Part shown: positions 1-9,942 of the stretch, one piece after another | Position numbering within the stretch: the stretch's first letter is position 1 | Layout: each line of letters begins with the position of its first letter | From: Rozella allomycis CSF55 | Lineage: Eukaryota > Rozellomycota | Assembly: GCA_000442015.1 (NCBI GenBank) | Contig: KE560569.1 | Span: forward strand, 1 to 26,367 | Direction of reading: 5' to 3' | Length of the DNA: 26,367 nucleotides | The notes under the pieces: model-generated | What the model saw: the letters and a program-made list of their open reading frames with translations, nothing else | What the model was told of the DNA's origin: nothing | Databases searched by the model: none | Translations under genes and position numbers: made by a program

Positions 1-192
1 ATTTTGCAAAGCTATTGAACCCATATCGTGGCCCATTGTAACATCCATGGCCAGTGACTTTCTTGCGTACCGACGATTGCCATCCATAATAAATGCCACA
101 TGCCTGGGCATCGGGCCTAAAAGAAGAGCATCAAGGCATAATTTTTGAAAATGTTTCCGAAGCAAATCGCAAATCGGCATATCGAAGAGCAT
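1..192 (-). CDS. DHDDS: cis-prenyltransferase (dehydrodolichyl diphosphate synthase), 5' part only
   Basis: Reading the minus strand from ATG at 192 gives 64 codons open to the window edge. The N-terminus [16 protein letters not shown] is followed by [19 protein letters not shown] and then a GHDMGS stretch. The FIMDGNRR block is the catalytic signature of cis-prenyltransferases (UppS/DHDDS/Rer2), holding the Asp that positions Mg-diphosphate, and the following GHxxG matches the family. The family condenses isopentenyl diphosphate into dolichol precursor at the ER. The intact catalytic motif argues for the DHDDS subunit rather than the catalytically degenerate NgBR/Nus1 subunit. An in-frame stop lies at 217-219, so 192 is the furthest upstream ATG; a second ATG is at 180. 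The rest of the gene is outside the window. Confidence 0.88.
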   Translation of the reverse strand, partial: MLFDMPICDLLRKHFQKLCLDALLLGPMPRHVAFIMDGNRRYARKSLAMDVTMGHDMGSIALQN

Positions 193-281
193 ATTGCAAG
201 GGTATTTATAAAACCTTAACAGCGCTTGCATGCAAGATCTATTGATTAAATTAATTTAATCCTATAAATTTATTTCTAAAG

Positions 282-950
282 CTATGAAGAATTGATTTTG
301 GACATGGATAAATTGGACGCCGCCACAGTTGACGATGAGGATAAACGGTGTGCAAATGAATTATTCCCCTTTGCTACCTTCTTGTTAATCAACATGTTCA
401 TAATATCAGAAATATTAAGCAGGTCACTCTCAATTGTTTGAAATCTGTCTACTATTTCTTCAAGCTCTTGAGATTGCATTTCGTCGGTTCTTTGCAATTT
501 TTTTATATCGTCTCGCAGAATCATAATGCTTTTTAAAATTTCCTCGTTCTTATATAATTAATCGAACGAATATACCTCGTGCCTTAATATCGATTGTGCG
601 ACTTTTACTTCATCGATATAATCTATGCATTGATAAACAAATAATTTGATTTACTAGCTAAAGATTTAAAACTGGAACCGCGAAAAATAATATATGAAAG
701 TCCCTCAACTATGATGGACTCATTTTCTGTGTAAGCAGTTTCCTATTTCAAAGCTAAATTGAGTTTACCAGATGCTCAATAAATTGTTTCAAAGCCAGAG
801 GAGAAAATTCTTTGAGTAATGCGACTACAGGCGGTGTTGTCGATTGCAAAACTCTATTAGCATCAATAGAATATTACTAGATATCGGAGTGTCCACAAAC
901 AAAATTTTACAGGGTTTTAATATTGTTTTTGTTAAAAACTCTATCATCAT
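282..950 (-). CDS. unrecognised coiled-coil protein, five exons
   Basis: No plain ORF covers this gene. Splicing four short introns (877-852, 768-743, 654-623, 575-549; 26, 26, 32 and 27 nt) joins exons 950-878, 851-769, 742-655, 622-576 and 548-282 into one frame of 185 residues. The middle has a helical stretch with PPVVALLKEFSPLALKQFIE, then IIVEGLSYIIFRGSS. Residues about 90-150 form an acidic amphipathic coiled coil (EILKSIMILRDDIKKL, QSQELEEIVDRFQTIESDL). The tail is Ser-rich. I do not recognise the family; it might be a small subunit of a tethering or adaptor complex, but nothing shows that. The start is uncertain: ATGs lie at 950 and 947, the frame stays open upstream, and an extra 5' exon cannot be excluded. 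It is tandem with RRP41, whose stop is 143 bp upstream of this start. Confidence 0.6.
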
Positions 951-1093
951 GACAATAGTGCCACTTCTCTTCGAAAGAATCGATATAGACGACAAACGTA
1001 AACATTCAATCAAAAACTAACGACAGTTTTCAAAAATATTCTTTTTTAAATTTATAAATAAATTCTTTAACTTATTAAAAAAATAATTTTATT

Positions 1094-1935
1094 TTAAAAT
1101 CCTCGCATCTCGAGCAATGCTTTTGTTCTTTGCTTGACTCGCTCGTCAAAAATTTTATGCAAAGATTTACACCCCTCCAACCCAACTTCAATTAAACTAT
1201 CGACATTTGCAACGTGTATCTTTTTCTCAAGTTGAAAAAGTACGATACTTTGATCTCTTGGTTGAATAGCAATAGTTAATACAGGTGTATCTGAAGACTC
1301 TTCAATTGCATTCATGTCTAAAAATGGTGTATTTTTTATGTAGCCAATTGTAGAGGCAGTTATATAATCGGTCATAGGGATCCCCGCGTCAATTAAGGCT
1401 AGGGTCACTGCATTCACGCATGCCGACAACAGACCTTTTACCGATAAAGAAAATATTTACCGCCATCTACTTGAATAACTTGAATGTAAATGTCAATTTG
1501 CGATCTGGGAAACAGTTGAATTTTAACCACAGATTCCATGGTTTGTTTAATAAATATAGACATCTCCATAAGTCTTTTATCGACCCTAGCTTTTCTCCTG
1601 TCTGTTTTTGTAAAAGTTGACATTGATATTTCAGTTGTAATTATAGCCTTGTCGTGCTGTAACTGATGTCGTTTTTCAACCTTTGAAAATATGCAATAAC
1701 AAGTACCTCCCGAGGACCATAAACACATGCTAAAAGTTTTGTGTTTCCTTGTTCCAAATAACATGATCCATCTGCCTGTTGAAAAACAGACATCCTCGAA
1801 CGAATAGACCTTAACTCATGGGGCCTTCTACCGTCTATTCTGAGACCTGAATTAATTTTATAGTATTAAAAAACCTTCGGGTAGCAATAGCTCGCGTCTA
1901 GAAGACTAAAAACACCAAGAAAATAATTTTACCAT
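1094..1935 (-). CDS. RRP41: exosome complex component RRP41 (RNase PH-like)
   Basis: Five exons (1935-1933, 1905-1875, 1846-1707, 1680-1461, 1434-1094) separated by introns of 27, 28, 26 and 26 nt give 735 nt, or 244 residues, matching the roughly 245 aa family length. The protein begins MSSRRELLLPEGLRIDGRRP and continues with FQQADGSCYLEQGNTKLLA, VYGPRE, FPRSQIDIYIQVIQVDGG and ACVNAVTLALIDAGIPM. These are the hallmark blocks of RRP41/EXOSC4/Ski6 in the RNase PH ring of the RNA exosome, which processes and degrades RNA in nucleus and cytoplasm. In most eukaryotes the ring is structural and does not degrade RNA itself. Oddly, exon 1 is only the ATG codon, followed directly by an intron. The gene starts 43 bp past the stop of RPC4 on the same strand. 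Confidence 0.95.
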
Positions 1936-1978
1936 TTGATAAATTTCGGAAAGTGGTAAATCGAAGAAAATGTATAAT

Positions 1979-2982
1979 CTAGTTTATTAGAGATATTAAG
2001 CTTGGCTGACAAACCAATTTTTTCGTTATTTCTCCAAATTCAAAGATTTGCTTATTTTGACTGTCAATTGCGACCAAACTCCTAAACATGTCACCCTCGT
2101 GGCCAGAGTTCACCTAGAGAAATGTGGTAACAATTTGATTACAGTGAAAACTATATCGTCAATTGTTAATTCAATGTCTCCATTATCAAAAAATCTAAAG
2201 TTTCCTATAGTTCCATCTTTGAGTTTAGATGGAGTCCAGTTGGAACAATTTTCAAGCTCGGATATGGAAGGCAGAACTGGAGGTAGTTGGAAAAGAAATA
2301 ATCCATCTTCATTTAATATTGGTTCATCATCCTGTTTAAAGATAAGCCAAAATACTTACAAGTGATTTTAAGTAAGCTAAATCACATGCAGCTCCAACTA
2401 GCTTGTTTTTATGGTCAATTTGAGTAACTGATTCTGTGCTATTATCTTCTTTTTTGACAACATCCATGGCAGATTCGAGATCAAAATCTTCCTCCTTGAG
2501 AGCTACCTTTTCGTCATTCATGATTAAAACCGGAGCATCTCCGGAATTACCATCGCCAATATCATTTAAACTGATAACGTTATCCGATATCTGATCACTG
2601 ATATTGGCCAATTGTTTCTGAGTGGCTGCTGATTCTGTTCTAGAGGAGCCAAATAAGCTTGCAAATGTAGCTTTTCTAGTCTTTTGAATTCCTATCATTC
2701 TAACGTAAAGACATTACCGTCCATAGAAGGCCCTTGAGCAAAAAGGCCACCGGTGACTTCCTGGGTGATATTCTGTTTAAAATCCTTTTTATCCATTTTT
2801 GCTTTTCCCTTTGGTTTTCTCTCTTTTGATTTTGTAGCATCTAGGAGAGCAGCACCTTCAGATCTTTTAATAACGGGCGAGAAAAGTTACTTTTTTGCAG
2901 CCTTTACATTTGGTTTGAATTTCATTTTTTTAGCACCACCTAATGTGGTATCTTTATCTTTTATGGAATCAAGACGTTCCAT
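1979..2982 (-). CDS. POLR3D: RNA polymerase III subunit RPC4 (C53)
   Basis: Exons 2982-2891, 2863-2718, 2691-2360, 2331-2143 and 2113-1979, with introns of 27, 26, 28 and 29 nt, give 297 residues. The N-terminus is Lys-rich and low in complexity (KKMKFKPNVKAAKK, KSKERKPKGKAKMDKK), then TGGLFAQGPSMDG. The C-terminus carries the conserved RPC4 core: FLFQLPPVLP, DGTIGNFRFFDNGDIELTI, and finally FEFGEITKKLVCQPSL, equivalent to the LGHVxxKLVCxPD end of known RPC4 proteins. RPC4 pairs with RPC5 (C37) as a TFIIF-like module of Pol III acting in termination and reinitiation. The variable acidic middle is typical. The gene is divergent from the CCDC43-like gene, with 41 bp between the start codons. 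Confidence 0.87.
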
Positions 2983-3023
2983 ATTTTAGTCGAGTGACAA
3001 GCCACTATAGTGAAAGTGAGCAA
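2983..3023. promoter_or_regulatory. 41-bp bidirectional promoter / shared 5' UTR interval
   Basis: This is all the DNA between the start codons of RPC4 (minus) and the CCDC43-like gene (plus). Both promoters must lie here or inside the neighbouring coding exons. I see no convincing TATA element. The call rests on gene layout only. Confidence 0.4.
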
Positions 3024-3636
3024 ATGAATATAGAAGACGAGGATGTAATCGAGTATTTGACTCAGGTTATTTTGACTGAAGAAAATTGTCTTGATTTCGT
3101 AAAAGAATATTTAGAGGATTATTTTCAAGTAAACTCAAAGATTACTAGAGAGATAGAAAGACATTGAAGAGTCAGAAATTATATCATTTATAAATAAAGT
3201 ACAGAAAAAAACAAGTGAAAATAGTGAAAATGTAAAAGAAGAAAGAAGTTTAGAAACATCATTGACTGCAGAGAAAATATTGGATGGATTTGTACTAAAG
3301 GAGATCAAGGAAGAGAATGTAAATTTAGATAAAAAAGAATGGCAAGTTAAACAAAAAATTCTTGAAAAGTATTCAATAGACCGGGGTGATGAGTATGTGG
3401 AAAATGCCAAAGGAGAACTAGAGGTGATATATAAGAGTGCAGATGAATCGTCTAAAACATTTCAAGTTGTGGAAAATGAAAATAGAACTAGGGTTAAAGA
3501 TGAAGAAAGGATGGTGAGGGAGACACAGAGAATTGAGCATTTGAAGAAAAAGGAGAGAGAGAAGGAGTTGCTTGAGAAACAAAGGTTGAAAGAGGTTAAA
3601 AAGAAGACTCAAAAGCAAGAAAGAAGAAGAATGTAA
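3024..3636 (+). CDS. CCDC43: CCDC43-like coiled-coil protein
   Basis: Exons 3024-3128 and 3157-3636 (intron 3129-3156, 28 nt) give 194 residues, close to the roughly 220 aa of the family. The N-terminus (MNIEDEDVIEYLTQVILTEE) is a short acidic helical region like the PWI-like start of CCDC43. The middle has KILEKYSIDRGDEYVENAK, matching the LLxQYADVxDEE block. The last 60 residues are a highly charged basic coiled coil ending KKTQKQERRRM, as in CCDC43 tails. The molecular role of the family is poorly known. The frame is open upstream to 2943, but that would overlap RPC4 exon 1, so the ATG at 3024 is chosen. It ends 21 bp before the stop of the convergent acyl-CoA oxidase gene. Confidence 0.72.
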
Positions 3637-3657
3637 TAATAAAAGTATTTTTGACAT

Positions 3658-6017
3658 TTATTCATTTAATTCAATACGATCAGAGGGCAAATCTTTTCTT
3701 GAGAGGATTGGCTTCATTGTTCTTTCAAAGTAAGGAGGAACAGCAGGGGGATTATTTCTTACAATTTTATCAAAGTAATGACGATAAATATCTCCATCAA
3801 ATCTTCCCAGCGGTGAATTTAAAACGTAGTCAGATAAGCCAAAGGAGTCAACTAGAGGAACGGCTTCATTTCTAATCTCAGAGCAAAGTTCTAGAACTTT
3901 ATTCTGGATCATTTCAATCTGGTTAGATGAGAAAACATTAAATTGAAGGAACGAACCAGCATTTTCTTGAATGGTAAACAAAGAATACAACAAGCAAAGT
4001 TTTTCAAGAATTAATTTTGCATCCATAGGTGCCTTTTGGATCGCATCTTTAAATTTCTTAAATAGATAAGAAAAACTGTGCATTTTTGCTGCTTGGAATC
4101 TTTGAGTTGCACAACCTTCAAGTCCCGCATCTTCATTAGCACCCCTGGCTAAGATTTCATTGAATTTATCAAAAGATTTCTTCACAAAGTTTGCACAAAC
4201 AACGTCAAACGCTTTTTCAATATTTTCAAATTTTGTTGGATCTCCTTCACATCTTTGAACCAGGATTTCGGGTAATCTATTTAGATAAGCCACACCTTTT
4301 GGTAGATCTTTTCCATTCAATTTTTCTTTATAGCAAGAAATCAAATATCTTCCCAGCTGAAGTGTCAGCACTGTGTTATCTCCTTCCCACGTACATTGAA
4401 CAGCAAAGTCTTGATAAAGAGACGCTAAGCCAGCGTATGAACTGTAGCCATGGCCGCCAAGCGCTTGCCTGCTTTGCTCAATTATATTCAGAGTCGTCCA
4501 TCTACTTAAATCTTTTACTGTTCATTACGTGCAAAATGCTTTCAAACCAGCAGCAGTTGCATGGGTCTCTTTTAGCGAGTCTAGAACTTTGCCTATTTTA
4601 GGGTCAGATGGCTTAATGGAATCCAATTTAGCAACCAAAGAATCATAAATTTTTGTCACTTCCAATCCAGCGAAATTCATAGCAAACGTTGTGGCTAAAA
4701 GTGGCATCAATCTGTACTGATGCGTCGCGTAATCAAGAATCTTCTTTTCAATCTCCCCTGGCTGCAATGCGAATTGTCTTCTAATTGCTGAATATCTTAT
4801 TGCTATTGTTAAAGCCTTCTTGGCTATGTCTGCTGAATCCATAATCATCGTAACCCGCCCTAAAATTAACGCGCCATATGCCAATTGTTGTAATGGTGGC
4901 TCAGTAACAACCCCCTGTCGTTTTGCTAAAAGTATTTTACCTCTCTTGATACTTTGGTATGCTTCATTAACATATTAGATCTGGGAATCCTCACGTGCGT
5001 GAATCTTATCCATCCATTATCAATTGCATTTCGTCCCTATCATTAACAAAATCATCTGTTACCATCTTGGGGCCTAAATCTCCAATACTTATTCCAGGAA
5101 GTAAAGAAAAGTCACTGGGATCTCTCAATGGCACAATAAACGACTTGACTCCATAGCACTTTCCTTTTACAATCATCCTCGCAAATACAGCACTTTTAAT
5201 CCCTCTAATATTTATTACGAATGTGTTGCAGATTGTCCAGCACCACCAATCCAGAATTTGGTGGCAGTCAAAGTTGGCGTATGAATCACAAATTCATCAT
5301 TTTCTTCATCAAATACAGCTAGGGTCTCAAGTCCAGCCACATTCGATCCATGCCTATCAAATATAATTAAATAAATCACCCCAATTCCGTCATTGCAAAA
5401 CATCCAATCATTCCATTCAATGTAAATGCACCTTTGCCCATCCAATAGGCGATTTGTTCAGGTGTACCCTGACCTGTCAAAGCACCCAAGAATAACCCAA
5501 AATGAACACCCATTCTAGTCATGAATCCTGGATCAACCAGTGATATCACTCCAAAACGCATCCGTGCTTGCTCCACACTTTCACTTTGAATTGCTGCTAA
5601 AACGCTCTTGACTCTTTTCATCACAGCTTCTCTAATCTCATCCTTTGTCATATCTATCATCAAACATTGATCACGAATAAAATATCTCCGAGCCCACAAA
5701 ATTTCTCTTCCCAGCCCACATGGANATTGATCACCATACCATGAATACGCGACAAATCAAATGTAGGATCTCTCTCCATTTCCAACATAAACTGTTCCTT
5801 TAACTAGATTAAGAGAAAAATTTGTAACTGACGTGTGTAAAAGCTTCCGATCCATCCAACAAATACGTCATTTTGCGAACATCAAATGACGCCTTTTGAC
5901 GTTCCTGATTCAAGTCATTCGTTCCACTATTCTTTGACTAGTTATGTATAATTACGATTGCGGAACCATTGGATTGAATTGATTAGCCAATGCTACCAGT
6001 CGATCAGCTGCAGTCAT
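3658..6017 (-). CDS. ACOX1: peroxisomal acyl-CoA oxidase
   Basis: Recognised exons are 6017-5956, 5926-5833, a region from 5803 broken by the N at 5725, then up to 5380, 5353-5219, 5192-4941, 4914-4529 and 4501-3658. Clear introns are 26-29 nt. Family blocks in order: [33 protein letters not shown], the FAD/acyl-CoA loop; [47 protein letters not shown]; and [10 protein letters not shown], which contains the catalytic Glu. The C-terminal helical domain ([29 protein letters not shown]) is complete. The enzyme makes trans-2-enoyl-CoA and H2O2 in the first step of peroxisomal beta-oxidation. The C-terminus reads RIELNE and has no SKL-type PTS1, so import probably uses another Pex5-dependent signal, as for some fungal oxidases. 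The frame does not join across the N; an intron of about 35 nt containing it would restore the frame. Confidence 0.93.
5725..5725. other. single-N assembly gap inside acyl-CoA oxidase
   Basis: One N interrupts the coding strand between the codons for FDLSRIHG and EILWARRYF. Unlike the other five Ns in the window, it is not flanked by a long direct copy; only the 9-mer attgatcac recurs on both sides. If real sequence is missing here, the acyl-CoA oxidase model is incomplete at this point. Confidence 0.85.
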
Positions 6018-6037
6018 TCTGAAATTTACTCGTTCAA
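6018..6037. promoter_or_regulatory. 20-bp interval between divergent start codons (ACOX/TRAPPC8)
   Basis: Only 20 bp separate the two ATGs (6017 minus, 6038 plus). It contains gaaattt at 6021-6027, a core seen near several other starts in the window. The TRAPPC8 frame has a stop at 6020-6022, so its ATG cannot lie further upstream without an extra exon. Transcription start sites probably lie within or beyond the opposite gene's first exon. Confidence 0.4.
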
Positions 6038-9000
6038 ATGAATGAGATTTTACAAAGATTGTATTCACCCACAGTCCTAGTACAAACGTTATCAGATTTC
6101 AAAGAATATAATATTCTAAATACCCTGAGCGATTTCCGCTCCTTTCCTAAACCACTCTCAAATTTGAGATTTGTAGAGGAATTTAACGAAAAGGAAACTA
6201 GTTTTAAACCCAGTTTGAAAAGTTTAAAGGCTTATAAGAATAATTTCGAGTGGTTTGACGATCAAGTTTGTGCAATGCTAAAGGAATGTTCGGATAGATG
6301 TTTGGAATACGATACAATGTCACATCCAGTGGCTGCTTTATTGTTTGTATCTAGTGATGAAATAAATCCAATTGAATTAATCACTAAAGCCAAAGTTCCG
6401 TTGCTGTCGTTTATGGATCCTGGTCTTTTGAAATGCTACGTATTAGTTCCCGAAGGGTAATGAATTTAATTTAACATGAAAGAAATGAAGATCATTTAAA
6501 AATTCTAGAGAAAATGAACAAATCTTTGGGAACCAATTGTTTTATTTTCGACAAACAAGATCCCAGAAAGTTTGTAATGGAATTCTGTATGCGCTGTTTG
6601 CTTCCATTTATGAAAAAAGAAATTGATTTTATTAACGAGCAAGTAGAAGTTAGCGATAAAAATTATTTTAGATTGCAAGTTCACGCAAAGGATTTACTGG
6701 AAGGTTATTTACGGTTGGCAAAAAGTACTTTGCAAGGTCAGCGACAACTTCAACGNTTTAGTGATAAAAATTTTAGATTGCAAGTTCACGCAAAGGTTTT
6801 ACTGGAAGGCTATTTACGGTTGGCAAAAAGTACTTTGCAAGGTCAGCGACAACTTCAACGTCTTCACTAGTTGGGAATATAATTTCGTAATAAATTAATA
6901 ATTGAGACAAAAGGTATAATTCAAGCAGCCCTGAATTTCAAATGCGTCGCTTGGCTGATTATTCATTCTTTCTTGGTGACTATAGAATGGCTCAATCAAC
7001 GTATGACAGTGTTAAAAGAGATTATCAGACTGATAAGAATTGGACATTTTATGCATCAGCGCTTGTAATAAATTGTTGTGAACTTAAAAGGAAATGATTG
7101 GGATTTGTTGTATTTTATTAAAAGAAAAGGATCCTAAATATTTGGATAGTGCAGCGATGCATTACATGACAAAATGCAATGACATGCAAAAGGCCCTGTG
7201 TACATCAATGCTGCAGGCTAACAGTCTTTGCATGTACAATCAATTCAAGGATGCGGCTGTTGTCTATTTAAGAATGGCGAATGAATTTAAGGGTAAAGAA
7301 TATTGTTTGACGGCGTTGATGTATGAACAAGCTAGTCAATGTTATTCAAACATGGGTTGGAAGAGGAAGCAAAGTTTTTATTTGTATTTAGCTGGCAAGT
7401 GTTTCGATATTTTCGGATTGGTAATTAATAAAGTTTTAACTTCCCAAGAAAGAATACTCAACCAACTGCTGTTTTAATGCGTCAAAGACGATTACAGACA
7501 AGGGATGGACTGTGGCTGAAGATTTGATAAACTTTGGATTAAAATCATCAAATAATGATTCACTGATAAAACTTTTGAGAAAGAGTAGAATTAATCCAGC
7601 GCTCCAGCAAAGTTACCTTGATGAATTCTTATCCAAGGCAGTAATAAATCTTCTTATGATTTCCAGGATGAAGGATTATCCTTTAATACAAAGGAGTTGA
7701 AGGTTTTAAAAGTAATCAATGAAAGTGCTACATTTTCACAACGGCATTTAATAGAAAAACAAATCCCATCAGAGTTATCGACTGATTTTACTGATTTAGA
7801 AGCTCAGCGTGTTAGATTTGAAGAATGGAAGAGGGATGGATTGATTGATCCCAACACAATGTTTAACCCCAGTGATTTGAAAGCGTTTTGTAGCGTGGAA
7901 GGTAATTGAAGTCAATAAAAGTTATTAAAGAATTAGTGACGGTTGAAATTGGGATTGAAAACAATTTGAATGTTCCAATTTTCTGTTCAAACGTTTATTT
8001 GATTTGTGAATTTTCGGAAAATAGAGTTGAATGGAAAAGAGGAGAAAATTATGAGGAAATTGTTGTTGAAAGAATTGAAATTGAGCCAGAACAAATAATG
8101 ATATTTAAAGGACAGATAAAGGTGTTGAAGAAGGGGTATTATAGAGTAGTTGGATTGAGTATGAAATTTATGAATAAAGTTGAATTGAATCATTGTATAG
8201 AAAAGAAAGGGAAGCGATTGAATTCAACAAAGGAAGAGAGAATGAAAGTTTTGTATTCACAAGACAAAAGTTTAGAAATTCTTTCGCTTGATTCGCTTCC
8301 ATTAATTTCAGCATTTTTTCATGAAATTCCAGAAGAGATTTATTTTGGCCAAGTAGTGAAATCAACCCTTGAAATAACCAACATTAGTAAATTTCCAATT
8401 TCATCTTTAAAATTTAAAACAAATCTTCCACATTGCATTCAGATTGGATCTTTTAATAAATTTGATTCATCTTTTTATTCAGCCACAGAAGAAAATGAAG
8501 AAACGTTTCTCACTTCAAATGGATTGGTTGAAAAGAAAGAATTTGACATTCCTCTGCCTGCTTATTCTATGGGAAATCTTTTAGATTCAAATGAATCTTT
8601 TTTATACCCTGGTAGAACAGCATTAATCCCCGTGTGGCTTAGAGGGGAGTGGCATGGTTCGTCAAATCTAAAAATAGCCTTTAAATATGAATGTGAAATT
8701 AAAAGTCCTTTTCTAATCTTTAGAACGTTTGGATGGTCAAAGGAAATTAAAGTTCTTCCAACAATAAAAGCAAACGCTTTCACTAAATCTGGATTAACGT
8801 GCAATCAAAACACAATAGGAATTGAAATTGAAAATTTAAATGAATTAGATTTGGAAATTTCACAAATCTCTTGTCTAAGCCCCATTTGGAAACTAAAAAA
8901 GATTGACGAGGCTGAAATCAAATGGACAATTTCTTCACACAGAATTTTCTATTTTTCTCTAGAAAGAAATTTAGATCCAATCTATGAAATAGAAAAAGAA

Positions 9001-9914
9001 ATGGCACTCGTTGTAGATGACTATCTCTCTTCAAACTCAAAGGGCCTTTCATTCAAAGATTCAAATCTTTCTCTTTTAATCTCTTCAATCAAAAATAATC
9101 AATCTGAAATTAATCTAAATTCTCCTTTTCTGAAAAACTTTTTAAATCTTTCAAGGCAGAATTGGAGATTAGAAAATTTAAAAAATACTTTTCCACATTT
9201 TTCTGTTTCAGAATTTACTAGATTATTTCCAAAATATTTTTCAGATGAATTAGATTTAATCATCTTTTGGAACGCTGGAAATGTTAAGGCTCATCACATC
9301 ATTCAAGGTAAAATATTTTCAATCTTTTTTTCAAGGGATCTATCTTGGATCTCATGCGCCACTATATCTACCCAAACTGTCGGATTCAAATTATGTAAAG
9401 AAAATTACAAATTCTCTCTACATGGAAACTAAAAAGAAGAAGATGGACATATTAAATTCAATAAAAGCCCAAAATAATCCAAATCAAGTAATTTGACTCA
9501 AATTCTTCAATAGGCGTTTGTTAAACTAAGAATTAATCATAAAACAGAGTTGGATTTCAATCTTGAAGAGTAAAACAATTCTTTATCTAAAAATAGAACT
9601 GTGGCTGAGGTTGGGTATACAATCTACAATACATCTTGGAGAAGTGAAATCACTTTTAATCTTGAATTAATAAAGTAAAACAAAAAATACTATTTAAAAG
9701 TGGCGAAATGTCCAAAGGCGAATGTTTCTCATGGATTGGACCTCAAATACTTACTGGGCGTTTAAAGCCTGAAGAGTCAATCAATCTTCAATCTGAAATA
9801 GAGTTTTACCAGCAAGGAGTTTACAACGTTGCAAAATGGAAGTTGGAAATAAAATCATCAGACGGATCCACAATTCAAATGCCTAATTATTCATCCTTTG
9901 TAATCATTAAATAA
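6038..9914 (+). CDS. TRAPPC8: TRAPP-III subunit TRAPPC8 / Trs85
   Basis: Eleven introns restore a protein of roughly 1,160 residues: 6457-6482, 6842-6870, 6887-6913, 7065-7090, 7421-7448, 7641-7666, 7902-7930, 9308-9335, 9488-9513, 9570-9596 and 9675-9700 (26-29 nt each). Blocks matching TRAPPC8 are MEFCMRCLLPFMKKEIDFIN, then SSSPEFQMRRLADYSFFLGD with MAQSTYDSVKRDY, a TPR-like helical region (AAVVYLRMANEF, LMYEQASQCY), GWTVAEDLINF, and VEELVTVEIGIENNL opening the beta-sandwich half. TRAPPC8 is the specific subunit of TRAPP-III, the Rab1/Ypt1 exchange factor acting in ER-Golgi traffic and autophagy. The exon between introns 2 and 3 is only 16 nt (6871-6886). Positions 6651-6755 and 6759-6860 are near-duplicates around an N, so the assembled gene carries about 105 extra bases. 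Confidence 0.9.
6651..6860 (+). repeat. near-identical direct copies flanking N at 6756 (probable unmerged contig overlap)
   Basis: The left copy (about 6651-6755) and right copy (about 6759-6860) both encode RLQVHAK(D/V)LLEGYLRLAKSTLQ plus the start of the following intron. They differ by a 3-nt indel and about three substitutions. Family proteins have this segment once and only the right copy runs on into the next exon, so it is most likely an assembly overlap. Confidence 0.85.
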
Positions 9915-9942
9915 AATGGAGTTAAGTTAAGCAAATTTATTC

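Noticed and set aside
825-1013. Small minus-strand ORF as a gene of its own
   Set aside because: It begins with TTG and becomes the first exon of the five-exon gene when a 26-nt intron is removed.
1420-1620. Plus-strand ORF
   Set aside because: Antisense to RRP41 exons 4 and 5; no family resemblance.
2048-2365. Plus-strand open frame of 105 codons
   Set aside because: It lies antisense to the conserved C-terminal exons of RPC4, whose spliced protein is clearly the real product.
7987-8804. Several minus-strand ORFs within TRAPPC8
   Set aside because: They are shadows of the long coding exon 7931-9307 and have composition typical of antisense frames.
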